Shown: positions 42,941 to 54,128 of the stretch, one piece after another
Position numbering within the stretch: the first letter of the stretch is position 1
Layout: every line of letters starts with the position of its first letter
Made by a program: the position numbers and the translations under genes
NCBI GenBank assembly: GCA_012184525.1
Contig: WOFQ01000022.1
Span: 372,001-436,000 of the forward strand
Reading direction: 5' to 3'
Source: Xenoacremonium recifei
Taxonomy: Eukaryota; Ascomycota; Sordariomycetes; Hypocreales; Nectriaceae
DNA: 64,000 nucleotides
The notes under the pieces: generated by a model
Told to the model about the DNA's origin: nothing
What the model saw: the letters and a program-made list of their open reading frames with translations, nothing else
Database searches by the model: none

Positions 42941-44125
42941 AGCTAGAACTGGAGGAGCTGTGATGGCCTGTGCGGTCGATCCGGTTGAGTTTCAAGAGAT
43001 GAGGTCAGTTGTTATCTGCACAAGGTCTATGAGCAGTCACTGAGTTTTTGATGGTTGAGTGAAAGATAATCAGGATTTGGTGTTGCAAGAGGAGGATGAG
43101 AGGGAAGAAGGTAATGACATGATCGAGTTCAGCTGGCAGACGTCGAGATAGACTATTGGATTAGACCAGGATGACGTGTGAAACGCGACGGACGCGGAAG
43201 GAGCTGAGCGCACGTTGCTGCCCGCTGGAATTTCAGCGGTTCAGCGCCTACTCAACAGTGGGTCAGCCTATTGCTCTAGGGTAGCTCATTTCAACGGTTA
43301 GAAAGAGGAAGCATCTATGTGATTCAATTCTCTGGCGATACCAGATCAGCGATCTCAATCTTTGTAACCTGAAGAGAGGTTCAATTCTAGTAAGTGATCG
43401 CAGCAAAAAGCAAAAGCTATGTCGGTGGAGAGGCTCGAACTCTCGACCTTTGGATGTCCTGACCTATGGCCAAGTCATAGTAAATATGAGACCAACGCTC
43501 TAACCAACTGAGCCACACCGACACTGGTTGTTCTTGTATATTTTGGCGCAGCAACACACTAAGAGGGGAGCAGCAAACTTAAGGAGGAGAAAATGATGTG
43601 GGGTCAGATGAAATGCTAGACCAGAACATGATTATTCATGGGACCTGCCTCGTCAGCTAAGTACCTCACTATCCCGTCGGCTCGCCTCCTTCGGCCTTCG
43701 GTCTCGCCCCCACGGACGGCCTCATTCGCCCAGCGATTCCCCTACGGACGTAAAGTGAGCTGCGCCACGCCAGCCCACGACGCTCGTCCACGCAACTGCA
43801 GCCTCTTCAGTAAGACACTGCGAAAGTATTGGCCGTGCTCGCTGGTCGCGCGGCTTGATGTTTGCTCCCGCGCCGAAGGATGCCTAATGGCGACGCGGGC
43901 GCGGAGGCGTAAGCCGCGAAAGAGAGTGCGAGTAAGGATGGGAGGGCAAGACTTGTATAAGACGTGCGCTGCGGTAGGATTCTGACTGCGTGAAGACTAG
44001 ATCAGATACTCAGTTCTTTATTGCACAAGCTTAAAATTATACAGCATTTTCCCATTCCTAATTGACTGAATCTCGGCTCGACTTTAGCATTACTTGACAC
44101 GACAACACAACCATTTTCACCCACA
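42941..44125. other. Intergenic holding the tRNA-Met gene
   Basis: About 1.2 kb. Apart from the tRNA at 43420-43522 there is a basic 115-residue frame (43638-43985) with no domain that I do not call. The promoter of the SYLF gene occupies the right end. Confidence 0.4.
43420..43522 (-). tRNA. tRNA-Met(CAU), elongator type, with intron
   Basis: Read on the minus strand, the acceptor stem GTCGGTG pairs with CACCGAC. The D-arm is GCTC...GAGC with AGTTGGTTA, and the T-arm is GAGAG-TTCGAGC-CTCTC. The anticodon stem TTGGT pairs with TCCAA, with a U-U pair at 31-39 that is also found in yeast elongator tRNA-Met. The loop reads CTCATA, giving anticodon CAU. An intron of about 29 nt sits one base after the anticodon, the canonical position. 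It reads as a functional gene. Confidence 0.9.
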
Positions 44126-45364
44126 ATGACCCTCTCTACCGTCTCCAGCAACTCTCTCGAAGCCGTTGATCCTCTCAAACAGTCGGGCCAGAACCCTCCT
44201 CCTACCTACTCCCCTCTACCGGACCCTGTTCCCTCCTTTCCGACCCAGCAGCAAGACCAGAAAGAACAGCATCAGCCCGAGAAGCAGCAGACCGCCTCTG
44301 GCAAGTCAACCTTTGGCGAGCGCCTTCACAAGATCAGCTCCAAGGCAGGATGGCCCTTGAACAAGGCTGCGAATGTCATCGGCGCTGAGGGATGGTGGCC
44401 AACAGGAATGGACCGTGAATGCAACAAGGCAGCTCGCATCCTGCACTCCTTCACAAGTAGGTCTCTCCCTAAAGATGCCCCGGCTCACCATGCCACTCAA
44501 GCAACATAAACTGACACTCATCATCCAGGCCTCGATGACCCCATCCCGTCCAAGACCAACGCCCCTATCCACCCTGTTGGCCTCACCCGCAAATCCATGG
44601 TCAAGATCCCGCCCACAGTCCTCCAGAACTGCGCCGGCCTCGCCATCTTCAACGTCCTCCGCGCTGGCGCCTGCCACGGCTCCCTGGCTGGCGGCTCCGG
44701 CGTTGTCATCGCGCGTCGCCCCGACGGCACATGGTCTCCGCCGTCGTCCTTTGTTGTCACTACACTTGGGGCAGGCTTCGTCTTCGGACTGGACGTGTAT
44801 GACTGCGTCTGCGTGCTCAATACGCGCGAGCAGGTTGAGGCATTTGCGCGGCCGCGGTTGTCGCTCGGTGCAGAGGGCAGCGTGGCTGTTGGACCCGTGG
44901 GCACAGGCGGGCATGTTGCCGCCGCGGTAAGTCGGCCTGTCAAGCCGGTGTGGAGTTATATGAAGAGTCGTGGTCTATGGGCGGGTGTACAAATTGATGG
45001 GACCATCATTGTCAGCCGAGCGGATGCGAATGCTGTCTTTTACAAGGAGCGTGGCATCACGACAAGGAGGATCCTTCAGGAGGATGTTGCTTGGCCCGAG
45101 AGAGCAAAGCCACTGTTCGAAGTGCTCCGGGCCATTGAGGGCCGCAAATTCGACCAGAGCGTTGTTCAAGAAGTTGCGCAGATGCCGACTCCTGGCGACA
45201 CTGTTTTGGACGAGAAGAGGGCCGTGGAGATCGTCACTGGTGAACACCCGGCTCAACGAGAGCAGCAGGAGGGGAAGAGTGATGAAGCCAAATCGGAGGG
45301 GCAGGAAGAGAAATATGAGACCGCAATGGAAGAGAAGGAGAGGCTCGCCAAGTCGGGATACTAG
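44126..45364 (+). CDS. SYLF (Ysc84-type) domain protein
   Basis: Exons 44126-44456 and 44529-45364, about 388 residues. A Pro/Gln-rich N-terminus is followed by the SYLF lipid-binding domain ('NKAARILHSFTSLDDPIPSKTNAPIHPVGLTRKSMVKIPPTVLQNCAGLAIF', then 'GSGVVIARRPDGTWSPPSSF' and 'LGAEGSVAVGPVGTGG'). The C-terminus is a charged Glu/Lys tail. SYLF proteins such as yeast Ysc84 bind phosphoinositides and actin and act in endocytosis. No SH3 domain is present, so this is the stand-alone fungal type. Its 3' flank has received a SINE. Confidence 0.9.
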
Positions 45365-45484
45365 AGGTTGAGTTCTGGCGTTTGGGAGAGCTTTTGCGTG
45401 TTTCGCAGTCACGGGTATATTAATAGTCAGTTGAGGCGTTTGCTTTGTAGAAATTATGATCGTACCGTATACATTTGTTTAACT

Positions 45485-45764
45485 TCATTTTACTTCGTCC
45501 CCGTGGCGCAGTGGTTAAGGCGTCGTAGTTGAGGCGTCATAGTTAAGGCATCGTGGTTAAGGCATCATAGTTAAGGCATCGTGATTAAGGTGTCGTGGTT
45601 AAGGCGTCGTAGTTAAGGCGTCGTGGTTAAGGCGTCAGGGCTAGCCTTCCTTGGGGCGGCGCGCCGCGTGACCTGAAGCCCTCACAAATGCAGAATACCT
45701 ACATAGCCAGATAGGCTCAGTTAGAGTAAAACAAATAATAATAATATAATAATCATTTTACTTC
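45485..45764. mobile_element. tRNA-derived SINE with 12-bp target-site duplication
   Basis: The element body is 45497-45752. It is flanked by the direct repeat TCATTTTACTTC at 45485-45496 and 45753-45764. The head begins GTCCCCGTGGCGCAGTGG, matching the 5' part of a tRNA with an A box (TGGCGCAGTGGTTAAGG). A B-box-like GTGACCTGAAGCCC lies at 45668-45681; it differs from the consensus mainly by transitions. The tail is a simple A/T repeat (AATAATAATAATATAATAA), as SINEs use for retroposition. A tRNA-like head, a tail and duplications together make a SINE very likely. The A-box region is expanded in tandem (listed separately). It sits between SYLF and PAP2 genes without disrupting either. Confidence 0.8.
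45511..45636 (+). repeat. 14-bp tandem array inside the SINE head (nine units)
   Basis: Nine head-to-tail copies of GTGGTTAAGGCGTC, each with zero to three mismatches. Nearly all differences are transitions (G/A, C/T). The unit is the second half of the tRNA A box plus following bases, so the first unit is part of the tRNA-like head. Unit length is constant, suggesting replication slippage after insertion or in the source element. Confidence 0.9.
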
Positions 45765-45810
45765 ATTAAAATTCGTTCGTAAATATCCGTTGCCATTCCG
45801 AGTCAGTCTG

Positions 45811-47000
45811 CTATACAAGATCATCTCCAGTCATTGGTCTTCGTCTGGTCTGCGCTTGTCCAGGGACACTGGCATCCAGATCATCTATCTCTTGGAGGCT
45901 GCTGGTTCTTTGCGCAAACACAGTACTGCTTGCTGTACTATGGAGAGGCACATGAGGCACTGGGTTCTTCACCCCCCATCCCACGCCATGCGAAATTGTC
46001 TGAGCTGCGAAGTCAAAGTCGCCATCGAAGCCATACAGGAAAGCTTCCTTTTGCTGGAGAGGGAGGTGGTTGAAACGCCAGTCCCATATGGCGGCGTATG
46101 ATGACCGGTAGGAGGCCACCGCCATGATAGTTCCAATAACAGACCCTGCCACAATGTCATACCAGTTGTGAGCAGCGTCGATGGTAAGGGAGCATGCTAT
46201 GAAGGTGGCACAAAGAAGAGGGAGTATTGTAGCGGCAAGTTTCCAGAAAGCAGGTTTGTTGTCCGCCCAAACCTTCAATTTGGCGTTCAACCAAAGGAAG
46301 AGGAACCCGAAGCCAGCAAACGCAGCTGTAGAATGCCCGCTTGGAAACGATGTCATGGCGTCTTTCAATCTCCCGAGGTTAGTCTGAGTACAGATTTCAA
46401 CCGTGTACATGACTTGATGGTACCCAACGCCATTCAGACCCGTCGAGTTGTGAGACCTTGCAAGAGAAATGTCCGGCATACAGACGTCCAGAAAATACGG
46501 CCTGAACCCGCCGATGAGTTGCTTCAGGACAACTTGAAAGAGCGCAGACAGCAGAACGGCCCAACCGGTACCGATGATGGCGTTGCTGGCATCCCATGCG
46601 GACTTAATTCGGATTTGCGAGAGAACATAGATGAGCATCGGCCCCGCGATTGAGATTTCGCCAGAGAGCCAGGCAGGGATGATCCAGCCTCGGTACGGGT
46701 AAGCCCACTCAGGATATATGATGTCTCCAGATTGGTCGAACGTAATTGGAAATGTGCGAGTGAAGGGTATGGGACTGTAATAGAGCTGGAGAGGATATTA
46801 GCTGGCCGGGAAGAGAGCAGCGACTGTTGAATGAGACTCACAATGAGGGTCCCCATACCCAAGACGAACATGCAAAGGAGGTCGAACCAGCTCAGCTTGA
46901 TCCATTGCTTTAGGAACCTATTGAACTTGCGGATAGATCCATTTGACGTTGTCTCGTTAGGATTGTTCGGTAGAGGCAGAGAGATTGGTCCCGGAGGCAT
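45811..47000 (-). CDS. PAP2-family lipid phosphate phosphatase
   Basis: Integral membrane phosphatase of the type-2 phosphatidic acid phosphatase / DPP1-LPP group, producing diacylglycerol from phosphatidate or diacylglycerol pyrophosphate. Exon 1 starts at 47000 and ends at 'GMGTLI'; exon 2 starts 'LYYSPIPFTRTF' after an intron of about 60 nt and ends at 45811. About 375 residues with about six membrane helices. The three catalytic motifs are 'KQLIGGFRP' (K-x6-RP), 'PSGHS' and 'SLTIDAAHNWYDIVAG' (usually SR-x5-H-x3-D; the serine-arginine is replaced by Ser-Leu here, but the histidine and aspartate remain). The missing arginine of motif 3 is a possible oddity of this homologue. Confidence 0.9.
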
Positions 47001-47331
47001 CGTATGGGACTCGAAGCTGGGCTAATCAGAGAGAGAAACAAGAGACCGGATTGCGAGATTCGGTAAAGAGCTGCGTGGAAAATCCGAGAGGTTGGATCAC
47101 AAGATGCATTTATTTATTTTTGGTCCAAAGTGTCGCGTGCTCACATGAGGTGGCCTGGAAGGCGGCCTGACGTCACATGCGCAGCATTCGGACTAGTGCT
47201 CCAAGAAGCTACATGATTCTGGAAACCTTCTAAGCCATGAGCCCAGCTTTTCCAACATCGACAGCTATAACCTTGGGAAGAGATTTTGGTCGCTATTCCA
47301 ACCCCCATAACCGCTGGCCTCAATGATAAAT
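47001..47331. other. Short intergenic, nothing seen
   Basis: About 330 bp holding the PAP2 promoter and the 3' flank of the OLA1 gene. No feature. Confidence 0.4.
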
Positions 47332-48951
47332 CTATTTCTTGTTTGAAACGTCTAACACAGACAGTCAGCCCTCTCCTGCACCAAAGACTTAAGTAGTATC
47401 GGCGACGGGTTCAACTTACTGAATTGGAAGTGGATGATATCTCCGTCTTGCACAACGTAAGACTTTCCTTCTTGTCGGTATTTGCCAGCAGCCTTGATTG
47501 GGCCCATGGACTTGCCGCCTTCGCAGAGGTCGTAGAAGTCTTGGTAGGCGACGACTTCAGCTTTGATGAATCCCCTTTCGAAATCGCTGTGGATGGCTCC
47601 AGCAGCTTGCGGTGCTAGACAGCCCCTTGGAATGGTCCAGCATCGGATTTCCTTCTCACCAGCTACGTACAAGTCAGTCAGTGCGGGATTCGCCCAGGGG
47701 TGGCAAACTAAGCTGACCGGTGAAGAAGTATTGCAGGCCGAGCTTTGTGAATCCTTCGGTGATGATCTTGTCCAGTCTTGACTTGACCTTGCTCTCCTTG
47801 AGGAACTCGGCCTGGGCAGCTGGATCATCCTTCATGCTGTAGAGCTTCTCTTCAAACTCGATAGAGAACGGAATAATGTCTCGGGGAACGCCTCCGTGCT
47901 CGGTCACCCACTTGGCTATGAGTGGCAAGTACTTGCACTTCTGTCTGATGTAGTCCTTCATTGTCAAGTTGACGAGGTAGATGGCTGGCTTGGTGGTGAT
48001 TAGCTGTATCTTCTCGTTGATAAGCGCAATCTCGGCCGGTGTCCAGCTTCCGTCTCTGACTGGCTGATCCTTCTCCAGCATCTGTCTCACGATTGTGAGC
48101 ATTTTACAAAATGTTAGGCCTATAGGACTGGAAATTCTGGGCTCACTGCTCGGATCTTCGTCGTTGTCTCTGTGAAGAGGGGTAGCATCTTGTATTTGCC
48201 ACCTGCTTTTTTGACGATTAATTCCTCGGCGACGATTGTCTTCTGCAGGATGTCTAGAACGGTGGTTAGCGGGTGTTGGGCCGATTTGGAGGGCAATACA
48301 AACCGAGATCCTTCTTGCAAAGCTCGCTTTGGATGGTATCTAGAAGATGCACAGATTAGTTCCGTCAGATCGAGAGCCTTGTTGACTGAACTGACTTAAG
48401 TCCCGGACTGGATCAATCGAATCATCGACATGCAAAACTTGATCGTTATCGAATGCTCTGTTATAAAGTCCGCGTTAGTGAGAAGCCCCGGCAGTTGACC
48501 ATGGATGCTGTACCTGACAATGTGGAACATGCCGTCAACAGCCTGGATGTGAGAGAGGAAGGCATTTCCAAGTCCCTCTCCTTGGGAAGCACCCTTGATC
48601 AGGCCGGCAATGTCGGTGACCTGTAGATACGCGGGGTACATGGACGGCGGCTTCCAAAGGTCACAGAGAAAGTCCTACATGGATTGCCTACTTTAGCCAT
48701 CTATTGTGGCCTTTCAGTAGACTATTTCGACTTACATATCGAGCGTCGGGAACAGCACATCTCGCCTCGTTGGGCTCAATCGTACAAAAAGGGTAGTTCT
48801 CTGCAGCGGCGCTTTGCTCGGTCAAGAGATTGAACAGGCTCGATTTTCCTACGTTAGGTAGGCCAACACATCCCATCTTTAGGTTCTTGCGAACCCTTCC
48901 GAAAGCCACCACATTGTCCTTGACAGCTTCAACCTTCTTGGGAGGGGCCAT
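47332..48951 (-). CDS. ola1: Obg-like ATPase (OLA1/YchF)
   Basis: Cytosolic TRAFAC-class P-loop NTPase that binds ATP. At least seven exons between 48951 and 47332; the last, tiny exon gives the ending 'HFQFNVSNKK'. Motifs are 'GLPNVGKSSLFNLLT' (G1), 'NYPFCTIEPNEARC', 'DIAGLIKGASQGEGLGNAFL' (G3, the DxAG form) and 'VDDSIDPVRDL', then a coiled-coil segment ('LQKTIVAEELIVKK') and the TGS domain ('YFFTGEKEIRCWTIPRG', 'QDGDIIHFQF'). G4 is replaced by 'YLVNLT', the NxxE-type signature that explains ATP preference. Domain order and length (about 395 residues) are typical. It is conserved across eukaryotes. Confidence 0.95.
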
Positions 48952-49405
48952 GGTGACTGTATTGGACAAGCACAAACGAATCTTGATTTTTTCTTAGATT
49001 TTGATCTTTGAGGGTTAAAAGAAGAAAGAACCCTTGGGCAAACTTTTGCAAAATGGCCTGACAATTCACTTCTAGGCCCACTTCAGGACATGGGTTGGCG
49101 AACCGTTCCCGCGAATTAGTGGTAGAACAGGGCCTAGACGGGTCTTATAAACTTGGTTGCTATCCGCTTTGGAATCCTTCCCCCAGCTCCATTCAATAAC
49201 TCTGTCAGAGAAACGTGCCCCAGTAAATGTTCACGACCTACACAGTGATGACAGACAGGCGATATGGTAGCGTTCATGACAAGTATGAATGATAAAACTT
49301 GGCGTATATTGTTGCATGCAATCTGCAAAAGAGCTTCTGACATGGTTTTTGCCTAACGAGGAGGAAATGAAATGAAAGTAGAGAACCATGTTCTTCAGCG
49401 GTCTC
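48952..49405. other. Intergenic between OLA1 promoter and MFS 3' end
   Basis: About 450 bp. No gene or repeat is seen. This is the edge between the conserved core and the right-hand metabolic cluster. Confidence 0.4.
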
Positions 49406-51130
49406 CTACTCCTCCACAACTCCCAATTCGCGCTCGGCTTTGGTCCTGTACTTGGGGAGATAGGAAAAGATAATAGGCAGTGTGGCTGCCAGCACTGTCC
49501 CAACCCCGATAAAACAAGAAACAGTGACAAATCCCATGGTGTAGTCCGGAGAGTCTGTGCTTGGCCACAAATAGCTTCCATAGATTGACGAAAAGCAACC
49601 GATCGAGTTCACCATAGCGATGACAACAGCACGCTTCTCTGATGGCAGCGCCATAAGTTGAGCCGCCCAATTGAGCATCAGCGGCAGCGACATGTACAGA
49701 CCTGCAATGTAGAAACACATGAAGATATATCTGACCTTCATGTCGTCCTTCTTGGCGAGGTTCACGATGGCGCTGATGAATGCTAGCCCAAGACCGCCTG
49801 TAATATGCCATCGTCGATCGCCCAGTCTGTCCGCTGTCTGTGAAAAGACAAGCAAAAAGACGGTGGCCACCTAAAAGAAAAAAAATCTGTCAGCTCAAGT
49901 CACAAATAAACAAGCATAACAGGCCTTCACTTACAGCCCAGATAGGCACCGTCATCCACTGAGCATCAGTGCCATGATAACCCATATTCTTCAGTACCGT
50001 AGGAATGAAGTATGAGACCGTCCCAGATCCGTTCTGCGTCATGTATAATATAATGAAGAACACAGTCCGTAGGTCCACGACCGCAGCTTTTACTGCTTGC
50101 CACGGCGTAAGACGCTTGCCTGACCTTCCAGTGTGTTGCTGGTCATGCATAATGCGGACTGTCGCAAGAAGACGTTCTTCGGGTCTCAGACGGCGGGTTG
50201 TTCCGGGAAAGTCGGGGAGAACGAAGATAGAGACAATGGCGACGCCAATAGTCACGAGACCTTCAACCAGGAACAGCCATCTCCATCCCTCAATTCCTCG
50301 TACGCCATCTAGGCCAGTCATGACAGCACCGGCAATCAGACCACTGGCAGCACCTGCGAAGCACAGTGCAGTGTAAAACAGAGAGAAACGCTTTCCTGCG
50401 TGCTGATATTAGTGTGGAAATCTGATATCTTCTACTCTGTATTGACGAACCTATCTCGTGCTTCTTGTACCAGCAAGTCATGAGGTAAAGCACGCCTGGA
50501 AAGAAGCCCGACTCGATCATTCCGAGGAAAAAGCGGCAAAGGAGGATGCCTTTATAGTTTTTGACCTGAGACATGCCGGCGACGAGGGCTCCCCAAGCCT
50601 GTGAAAAAGTATTAGTCTTCAGCTCCAGATGGCCAATTTTCATGCATCATAAATACTGACAATCATGATTCCAGGAAGATATAGCGAAGGACGGCATCGA
50701 GAGAGGATAATGTTAGATGGGATCTCCCAGATGATATATCCGACGAAGAAGATGGAGATGAGCATTGAATAGTCCTTATCAGTGAGCTTGAGGTCGTCGC
50801 TCATACCGGCCGCATCGGCATTTCCCTAAATACCAGTTGTTAGTCTATGTGTACAAATGGACTCTTGTTTCTACATACGATGTTGTTGCGGTCGACGTAG
50901 GCGAGGACGCACATGATCCATAACATTGGCAGCATGAACGCATCAACTTTCATGACCAGTTTCTTCTCGCGTTGCTCTCCGGGAATATATGCCTCAAGTG
51001 CGGCAATCAATTCGTTGTTCTCTGTGTTGTCTTTCAATTCGTCCGGGTCTGCAACTTCAACATCGCCAGCAACAACGTCGACTTCCCCCGGAAGAGGCGC
51101 GTCCGCCGTTTTGCTGGGTTTGGTGTCCAT
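49406..51130 (-). CDS. MFS transporter of the anion:cation symporter (Dal5/allantoate permease) type
   Basis: Plasma-membrane importer in about five exons from 51130 to 49406, roughly 490 residues. The join after 'YVDRNNI' continues 'GNADAAGMSDDLKLTDKDYSML', the hallmark of the Dal5 family (usual LDRxNIGNA). Further motifs are 'FFVGYIIWEIPSNIIL', 'LLCRFFLGMIESGFFPGVLYL', 'GWRWLFLVEG' and 'VLPDFPGTTRRLRPEER'. These carriers import anionic or amide compounds such as allantoate, nicotinate, pantothenate or dipeptides. It shares a 490-bp promoter with a Zn2Cys6 regulator and begins a run of catabolic enzymes, so it is the likely importer of the cluster's substrate. Confidence 0.93.
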
Positions 51131-51620
51131 TGAAGGCAGAGGATATTAGAATGACTTGTTAAAAAACTGCGTAGGAGGTTGAAACTGGAGAATATTCTGG
51201 TGGTGTTGAGCTTCAATGGGATGGCCCCTATGTTAAATAGAATGTATCAAGGTAGGCTCATGATAGACAGCATGCTCGCCAGCAACTGCCCCCTCAGCAC
51301 TACCATCTTGACAGGTTTCTGGGGAGTCGGGATGGCCCAGAGATACGTACTGATATGAATCCGAAATCCGATTGGACATGAAAGCCGTAGTTGGCAAGAT
51401 AAGGAAGAATCCAAGGTCTTAGCTAGACAGAACGCCCCACCACCAGACAGACCCTGGGCGCGGGGAATATAACTCCTGAACGGACCATTCCGATCTCAAC
51501 ACCACCATCGTTGATGCTTCGACATATGACAGTCAGACGAATCCCTATCAAACAATCGGTTGATTGAACCAGGAACAAGCACCCCGTTATCATTCAGACA
51601 GGCACCAGGCGGATCCTAGC
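51131..51620. promoter_or_regulatory. Divergent MFS / Zn2Cys6 regulator promoter with TTCCGATC motif
   Basis: 490 bp. TTCCGATC at 51488-51495 on the plus strand; an ATCCGATT variant near 51366. The same octamer recurs in the RidA/aminotransferase promoter. It contains a CCG triplet of the kind bound by zinc-cluster proteins. No gene is seen. Confidence 0.45.
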
Positions 51621-54103
51621 ATGTCGCCAACCTCCCCACGCGGGTTGCGGAGAGGCAGAGTGTCCCATGCTTGCATTGCCTGCCAACAGAAGAAACAGAA
51701 AGTAGTAATAATGATCCTTACTGGGATGTATTCGTGATTGCTGATCAATTTGGTAGTGCGATGGGCAGAGTCCTGCCTGCAGGAATTGCCTGCGCTCCAA
51801 CATAAGTTGGTAATCCCATCCGAGATTGTGAAAGCTTCTACATTGCTAAGCGTTTGTCCAAACAGCCTGTACAATACAAGACCCGGCTACAAAGCGGACA
51901 CACCCTAGGGGCTACATAGAAACGCTGGAAAGACATGTTGCGTTTCTCGAAGGAGCCCTCAAAGACATCCGCCCTGACATAGACATTGATCAACTCACAA
52001 GTGATGCGGGAAACATCTGTGCAAACAGTCCCAAAGACAACTCTCAGATTTGTCACGCTACGAAACAGACCTCTGAAAATGGGTAAGACTAATTATGCTT
52101 CGCAGTTTCTCCATACTCAAGCATCACGTTCCGTCTTCCCACCCTCCTTTTCCCGCCGCCCCTTCTGTCATTAAGTATTCACGGAACAGGACAATAGCTT
52201 ACAATGATCTCTACAAATAGCGAAAATATAACTTCGCGCTCTCCTGGAACCAATGAAGAAACCACCTCCGCAATTCTCCCTGATGCTGGGTTGCTGTACC
52301 TGAGGTCTGCCGGCGGTGAGCCTCACTACTTCGGATCACCTTCAGCCGTATCTTTCTCAAGGATGCTTTCTGCCACTTTGCGTGGTGTTCAAGCTCAAGG
52401 CCCTGGCTTAAGTATGGCTGGTGTTGGCGTCGGAAATCTTGACATGGCAACTCGACAAGCTCCGACGCCTTTGCCAATGCCGGTTCGGCCCATGACAACT
52501 ATGTTGACATCCGCATATTTTGAGCAGGTGCATGCCCAGTTCCCTTTTCTGCACCGGCCTACCTTTCTACAGTGGGAGGACGAAGCCTTGACTACGATCG
52601 AAGAAGGGCGTACACCAAACCTGGCTCGGATGTTTTTCGTATTTGCGGTATGTCGGCAATTAGCCCTTTTTGGAGATTTTGTAGTCTCTGATAATTATCG
52701 CTTGAAACAGGTTGCCGCAGTCGGAGCGCTCATCAGTCCTGTCTCGAACGTGGCTCTCGCAGAAGTATGCTCCCTTCAGACTGCCGGAGGTATTCCCAGC
52801 TAATTCGCGCTCTCGAAAAGGGACTCTATGCTTCCGCAGAAGCCTTGTTTGAGAATGTCATTCAACTGAATTCGTTAGAATCAATACAGGCGGTACTATG
52901 CTGCGCGATGTATTCAATGCGCTCCCCAATCGGAGTCTCTGTGTGGTAAAATCCCCTGTCCATATCAATTTGCTCCCACATCTGACTCAGAAGTAGGACT
53001 TTGTCTGGCCTTGCACTTAGGCAATGCATCGAATTAGGTTTGCACCGAAAGGTGCCATGGTGGAAAGTAGAAACGGATCATTTGAAGTCACAAATGCGTC
53101 GGCGCATTTTCTGGTGTTCCTACAATTTGGATCGAGCTGCGGCGGTCACATTGGGACGGCCTGTTGGTATCGCAGATAGTGATATTGATGTCGAGGTTGG
53201 TACTTTCATTGAAACAGTTTCCGCTGGTAGAAGGACTCGGGCTAAGGACATGAATAGTTTCCTCTCGATATTGAGGATGAGAACATTACAGTCGATCGAT
53301 TACTTGTCGAACCGCGATGCAACAGCTCTGATCCCCCTACCACGGTCTCAACAGCCATACACACCATTCGTCTTCGACACATTTGGGCGAGGATGCAAAC
53401 TCTTATCGATCGACAAACATGCATGGATCCAGCAGACCAAACTGCATCCATGGCAGTGCAGGATTTGAAGGATGAACTCGCGAAGTGGTTAGAGACGGCC
53501 CCCAAGCAATTGCCCGCAAACCAGATACACAACAACTGCTTCGGAAGCTCTGAATGGTTTGAGATCATGTACCACCATTCTATCTTATTGTTGTATCGGG
53601 GCCGCTTGGTATCCCAAAACCACAACCAATCGAACGGGCGTAGAGAGAGCCTTACCGCCATATACGAGGAATGTGCTGCCGCCGCCCACTCAATCTGCCA
53701 CCTATACCGCCGGCTATACATTAGCCAACGGCTAAAGGATACATGGGGTGCATTAAATGTGTTGTTCCTGGGAGGTACGACATTCTTGCACTGCCTTTGG
53801 TTCAGTGAGGAAACGAGAGCATTGTATCGGATGGACAAAGTCGCTTCTACCTGCACTGCGTGCATCGTGGTGCTCGCCGTCATGGCAGAAAAATGGCATG
53901 CCGTGGAGCCATATCGCGATACTTTTGAACTGCTTGCAAATGCGACGCAGATGATGCTTGCCGAGGCGCCTGCAAGGCTGGAAGCGCCTACTATGCCGGT
54001 GTTATCTGCATCGGATGACCAGGTCTCTGACTATCTCTCACTCATAAGTGAGATGGGAATGTGTCACTCGGTGGAAGCGTTGCTATCAGATATGATCTAC
54101 TAG
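51621..54103 (+). CDS. Zn(II)2Cys6 transcription factor, probable cluster regulator
   Basis: Reconstructed exons: 51621-51701, 51757-51805, 51866-52082, 52221-52647, 52711-52764, 52821-52945, 52997-53195 and 53258-54103. The joins give a complete zinc cluster, CX2CX6CX6CX2CX6C, spelt 'CIACQQKKQK|CDGQSPACRNCLRSNI|TC' over three exons. Then come 'KRTHPRGYIETLE', 'GLLYLRSAGGEPHYFG', 'FEQVHAQFPFLHRPTF', 'SIQAVLCCAMYSMRSPIG', 'LSGLALRQCIELGLHRK', 'RRRIFWCSYNLDRAAAVTLGRPVGI' and 'DIDVEFPLDIEDENI', all standard for the fungal transcription factor domain. About 665 residues. Read without splicing, it looks broken. It is divergent from the Dal5-type carrier and ends 25 bp from RidA. It is the only regulator seen in the right-hand cluster. 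Confidence 0.88.
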
Positions 54104-54128
54104 TAGAGATATATATATAATCTACAGA

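Noticed and set aside
43638..43985. 115-codon plus-strand frame downstream of the tRNA
   Set aside because: Arg-rich without a domain; the Arg/Lys-rich end superficially resembles a ribosomal protein, but nothing else fits.
45497..45752. Functional tRNA gene
   Set aside because: An A box is present, but there is no anticodon arm, no intact TTCGA loop and no closing acceptor stem; flanking duplications indicate a SINE.
52204..52803. Broken or frameshifted regulator (pseudogene) at 51.6-54.1 kb
   Set aside because: The frame breaks are all removed by small GT-AG introns that restore family motifs, including the zinc cluster and DIDVEFPLD.
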